Part shown: one piece after another, positions 7,387 through 8,707 of the stretch | Numbering within the stretch: position 1 is the stretch's first letter | Layout of the letters: every line of letters starts with the position of its first letter | Source: JAIRLS01 sp031551455 | Lineage (GTDB): Bacteria; Bacteroidota; Bacteroidia; Bacteroidales; UBA4181 | DNA length: 8,707 nucleotides | Reading direction: 5' to 3' | Assembly: GCA_031551455.1 (NCBI GenBank) | Contig: JAVBNP010000130.1 | Location: 1 to 8,707 of the forward strand | Translations under genes and position numbers: made by a program | Notes under the pieces: generated by a model | What the model was told of the DNA's origin: nothing | Database searches by the model: none | The model's input: the letters and a program-made list of their open reading frames with translations, nothing else

Positions 7387-7394
7387 CAAATATA
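7387..7394 (-). promoter_or_regulatory. Putative -7 promoter element of the DUF6807-Gfo/Idh operon
   Basis: The minus strand reads TATATTTG, an exact match to the Bacteroidota TAnnTTTG consensus, 18 bp before the DUF6807 ATG. The leader would be only about 10-15 nt. A TTTG lies at 7423-7426, but its 28-bp spacing is longer than the usual 19-21 bp, so no proper -33 box supports it. If this is the promoter, it also favours the start at 7368 over the one at 7446. Confidence 0.4.
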
Positions 7395-7467
7395 CAAAAT
7401 TGAACGGAAAATCATATAAATGCAAAAAAGACATCATTGTTCGCATTCGCGACCAATGAGAAAATGA

Positions 7468-7519
7468 TATAACTTTTCCGAATTTCGTTTACAATCCTTG
7501 TCGTAATCTATAACTTTTC
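7468..7519. repeat. Pair of 11-bp direct repeats
   Basis: TATAACTTTTC occurs at 7468-7478 and again at 7509-7519, with starts 41 bp apart; the second copy overlaps the aminotransferase stop codon. They lie between that gene and the DUF6807 operon, upstream of its promoter-like element. A 41-bp period is near four helical turns, so paired protein binding is possible, but in AT-rich DNA this may be chance. Confidence 0.35.
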
Positions 7520-8707
7520 AAAAAGCATGATCTTTCCGAAAAGCCTTCAATCGTTCTTCGAGGTCGGCAAATTGCGACGGCTGCGTTTGCGACACGCAAG
7601 CCCGCAGGCCTTCACTCCGTTCGCTTCCCGTAATATCCAATGCGATGGCACTGATTCCGTAATACAATAATTCCCCCAGCAATTCGCTTCCCGAAAATCC
7701 GGGATACGAAACGGTAAAATAAAACCCGTCCGCCAACGGAAGATCTTCGTCTCGGTCATATACGATTTGAAAACCGTAACGGGTAAACAATTCCTTCATC
7801 ACACGGGCTTTATCTCCGTATTCTTTCACCTGTTCGAGAAAATTAAACGTTCCGTCGTTAGCGGATTTCAACATGGCGTGCAACGCATATTGAACCGAAT
7901 GTCCCGTACCCGACGATATGGCATATAATGCGCCGTATACGGCGGCATGTCCGAAACTGTCGGACGAATAATATCGTTTCAAATCGGGATACCGGCGAGA
8001 AAACAATTTGTCGCCGATCATCATCAACGCAATACGTTCGCCGGCGTAGCTGAATACCTTGGAGCCGGAAAACAACAATATGTAATTATCGGTATAATGA
8101 GCCACCGAAGGTTGATGCGGTTGCTTACCGGGCTGTCCGTAGTCACGACGGAAATCCATCCCGAAATAAGCCAAATCTTCCAACACGATAACATCGTATT
8201 TAGTTGCCAGTTCGCCGATGGTACGCAATTCGTTTTCGGAAAAACAAATCCACGAAGGATTGTTGGGATTCGAGTATACAATGGTATGAACGTCGCCTTG
8301 TTTCAGATATTCCTCCAATTTGGCGCGAAGTTTTGCGCCCCGATGGTTGTATACGTCAAACGTTTTGTATTTCAATCCCAATACATGATGTTGCTGTTTT
8401 TGCACCGGAAATCCGGGATCGATAAACAACGTATTTTCTTTGCCGACCGTGCATCGGCTGTTTACCATGAAAGCGGTAAGACTGCCCTGCATCGACCCGA
8501 CCGTCGGGACGCATCCCGCGGGATTGATATCGATGTTCAAAAACAGTTTCGCAAAACGCGAGGCTTCTTTTTTCAGTTCCGACATCCCTTCAATGGACGG
8601 ATACACGGAAGCGGCTCCGTCACGCAATGCTTTTATTTGCGCTTCGATTCCGACGGCGGCGGCGGGCAATCCCGGAACGCCCATTTCCATTTTGATGAAT
8701 CGCAAGC
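7518..8707 (-). CDS. PLP-dependent class I/II aminotransferase, partial
   Basis: This is a fold-type I aminotransferase of the cytoplasm; the amino acid it handles cannot be read from the sequence. The gene runs off the right edge. The first in-window codon that could serve as a start (TTG at 8703-8705) falls inside the conserved segment RFIKMEMGVPGLP, which in Bacteroidales relatives follows about 45 N-terminal residues, so the true start is outside. In the visible 395 residues, SNPNNPSW (145-152) and EDLAYFGMD (176-184) hold the cofactor Asn and Asp/Tyr. SGSK (213-216) carries the PLP-binding Lys216, and GLRAC (366-370) holds the arginine (Arg368) expected to bind the substrate carboxylate. 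The stop is TGA at 7518-7520. A 149-bp gap with a promoter-like site separates it from the DUF6807 gene, so the two are probably separate units. No frame break is seen. Confidence 0.9.
   Translation of the reverse strand, partial: LRFIKMEMGVPGLPAAAVGIEAQIKALRDGAASVYPSIEGMSELKKEASRFAKLFLNIDINPAGCVPTVGSMQGSLTAFMVNSRCTVGKENTLFIDPGFPVQKQQHHVLGLKYKTFDVYNHRGAKLRAKLEEYLKQGDVHTIVYSNPNNPSWICFSENELRTIGELATKYDVIVLEDLAYFGMDFRRDYGQPGKQPHQPSVAHYTDNYILLFSGSKVFSYAGERIALMMIGDKLFSRRYPDLKRYYSSDSFGHAAVYGALYAISSGTGHSVQYALHAMLKSANDGTFNFLEQVKEYGDKARVMKELFTRYGFQIVYDRDEDLPLADGFYFTVSYPGFSGSELLGELLYYGISAIALDITGSERSEGLRACVSQTQPSQFADLEERLKAFRKDHAF

Noticed and set aside
1..8707. CRISPR arrays, insertion sequences, tRNA genes, toxin-antitoxin or phage genes
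   Set aside because: I saw no spaced direct repeats of CRISPR type, no transposase or integrase motifs, no tRNA cloverleaf, and no defence-type gene; the genes are housekeeping or metabolic.

Overview
The window looks like an ordinary chromosomal segment of a Bacteroidota bacterium, most likely order Bacteroidales. This rests on the MutS2 N-terminus (MIYPDNFEEKIGF), an aminotransferase of a type I recognise from Bacteroides-like genomes, TAnnTTTG promoter elements, the lack of strong Shine-Dalgarno sites, and a secreted Gfo/Idh + DUF6807 pair of a kind common in this phylum. The exact genus cannot be given from sequence reading alone.

Layout from left to right. Positions 1-45 hold a very GC-rich hairpin that overlaps a G-quadruplex-type run, directly after the end of fabD. 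fabD (minus strand, 46-930) encodes malonyl-CoA:ACP transacylase for fatty acid synthesis. A gene-poor AT-rich stretch of about 490 bp follows; it carries the fabD promoter and the 5' region of a lone plus-strand gene for an exported S41-type peptidase (1420-2622). That gene converges on mutS2 (minus, 2688-5162, GTG start), with a small hairpin between the two stop codons. A strong repeat-like hairpin lies between mutS2 and the next minus-strand unit.

That unit is a probable two-gene operon reading right to left: a Sec-exported DUF6807 ('PmoA-like') protein (6463-7368), then a Tat-exported Gfo/Idh/MocA-type oxidoreductase (5282-6436). A TAnnTTTG element lies just upstream of the first gene. 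Both products are predicted to leave the cytoplasm, which suggests a small periplasmic pathway acting on a sugar or glycoside, but no substrate can be read from the sequence. The right edge holds a PLP-dependent class I/II aminotransferase whose N-terminus lies outside the window.

I found no CRISPR array, insertion sequence, tRNA or rRNA, and no clear defence or mobile cassette. The observations most worth a second look are the exported oxidoreductase/DUF6807 pair, the G-rich hairpin after fabD, the S41 protein that lacks the lysine of the CtpA-type dyad, and the intergenic hairpin at 5221-5251.
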